Below are positions 5,255 to 5,462 of a DNA stretch of 5,462 nt, piece by piece; the stretch's first letter is position 1, and every line of letters begins with the position of its first letter. Position numbers and translations under genes: made by a program. The notes beneath the pieces are model-generated. The model saw only the letters and a list, made by a program, of their open reading frames with translations, was not told the DNA's origin and made no database searches. Where the stretch lies: the NCBI GenBank assembly GCA_003455945.1, contig DMPQ01000249.1, positions 1,287 through 6,748 of the forward strand, in the 5' to 3' direction. Source of the DNA: Planctomycetaceae bacterium. Lineage in GTDB: Bacteria; Planctomycetota; Planctomycetia; Pirellulales; Pirellulaceae.

Positions 5255-5462
5255 ATGGCCGAACATGACCTGCAGGTCGTCGCGGAAACGCTCCGTCGAC
5301 GGACGTTCGCGATCATCTCGCACCCCGACGCCGGCAAGACCACGCTGACCGAGAAGCTGCTGCTGTTCGGCGGGGCGATCCAGATGGCCGGCTCGGTCAA
5401 GGGCCGCAAGGCCGCCCGCCACGCCACCTCGGACTGGATGGCGCTGGAGAAGGAGCGCGGCA
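5255..5462 (+). CDS. prfC: Peptide chain release factor 3, N-terminal part (partial)
   Basis: RF3 is the translational GTPase that removes RF1 or RF2 from the ribosome after peptide release. The first 69 residues are present before the window ends; the full protein is usually about 530 residues. [17 protein letters not shown] (14-30) is the RF3 start region with the G1/P-loop at HPDAGKTT (23-30). [20 protein letters not shown] (31-50) and [11 protein letters not shown] (59-69) follow as in RF3, ending just before the G2/switch I motif. AIQ-x-AG-x-VKGR and the HATSDWM-type stretch fit RF3 better than EF-G or LepA. ATG 5255 gives the usual RF3 N-terminal length. AGGGG (5236-5240) lies upstream at a long spacing of 14 nt. 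GTG 5240 and ATG 5147 are in-frame alternatives, but they add Gly/Pro/Arg-rich residues not expected in RF3. Confidence 0.96.
   Translation, partial: MAEHDLQVVAETLRRRTFAIISHPDAGKTTLTEKLLLFGGAIQMAGSVKGRKAARHATSDWMALEKERG

Noticed and set aside
5255..5462. Elongation factor G, LepA or TypA instead of RF3
   Set aside because: The P-loop context ([14 protein letters not shown]) followed by [17 protein letters not shown] and [11 protein letters not shown] fits RF3; the other GTPases differ after the P-loop.
1..5462. CRISPR array, tRNA, rRNA, insertion sequence or phage/defence island
   Set aside because: No regularly spaced repeats, no cloverleaf-like segments with a recognisable T-arm, no transposase-like frame with terminal inverted repeats, and no toxin, nuclease or defence motifs were seen in the six readings.

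Overview
The window looks like an ordinary chromosomal stretch of a G+C-rich bacterium, most likely a planctomycete (Planctomycetota). Three things point there. One gene encodes an exported protein with an SLA1-homology (SHD1) domain, which is common in planctomycetes. A second encodes a large polytopic protein resembling the planctomycete membrane family I remember as DUF6798. Codon third positions are strongly G/C biased. The lineage call rests on remembered family features, not on a search.

Layout: (1) 1-969, minus strand: a six-segment membrane protein, possibly Yip1-like (247-969, probable TTG start). It is followed after 121 bp by the first 41 codons of a membrane-anchored protein that runs off the left edge (1-125). 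A short GCGGGA tandem repeat lies between them. (2) 970-1530: a long divergent intergenic stretch with no convincing gene. (3) 1531-2544, plus: an SHD1 protein with signal peptide, Gly/Pro/Ser-rich linker and C-terminal membrane anchor. (4) 2681-4516, plus: a 611-residue membrane protein with about ten transmembrane segments, a soluble C-terminal domain and an acidic tail. (5) 4541-4966, minus: a 141-residue soluble protein of unknown function, converging on the previous gene with a 24-bp gap. (6) 4967-5254: a divergent intergenic region with an inverted repeat and a possible promoter. (7) 5255-5462, plus: the N-terminus of peptide chain release factor 3 (prfC), cut by the right edge.

I see no pathway linking these genes. 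The two plus-strand genes at 1531 and 2681 could be co-transcribed (136 bp apart) and both act at the cell envelope. The two minus-strand genes at the left edge may also form a unit. There is no sign of a CRISPR array, tRNA, rRNA, insertion sequence or defence system. The most notable points are the architecture of the SHD1 protein, the resemblance of the large membrane protein to GT-C glycosyltransferases (an inference), and a strong excess of the palindrome CGATCG across the window.
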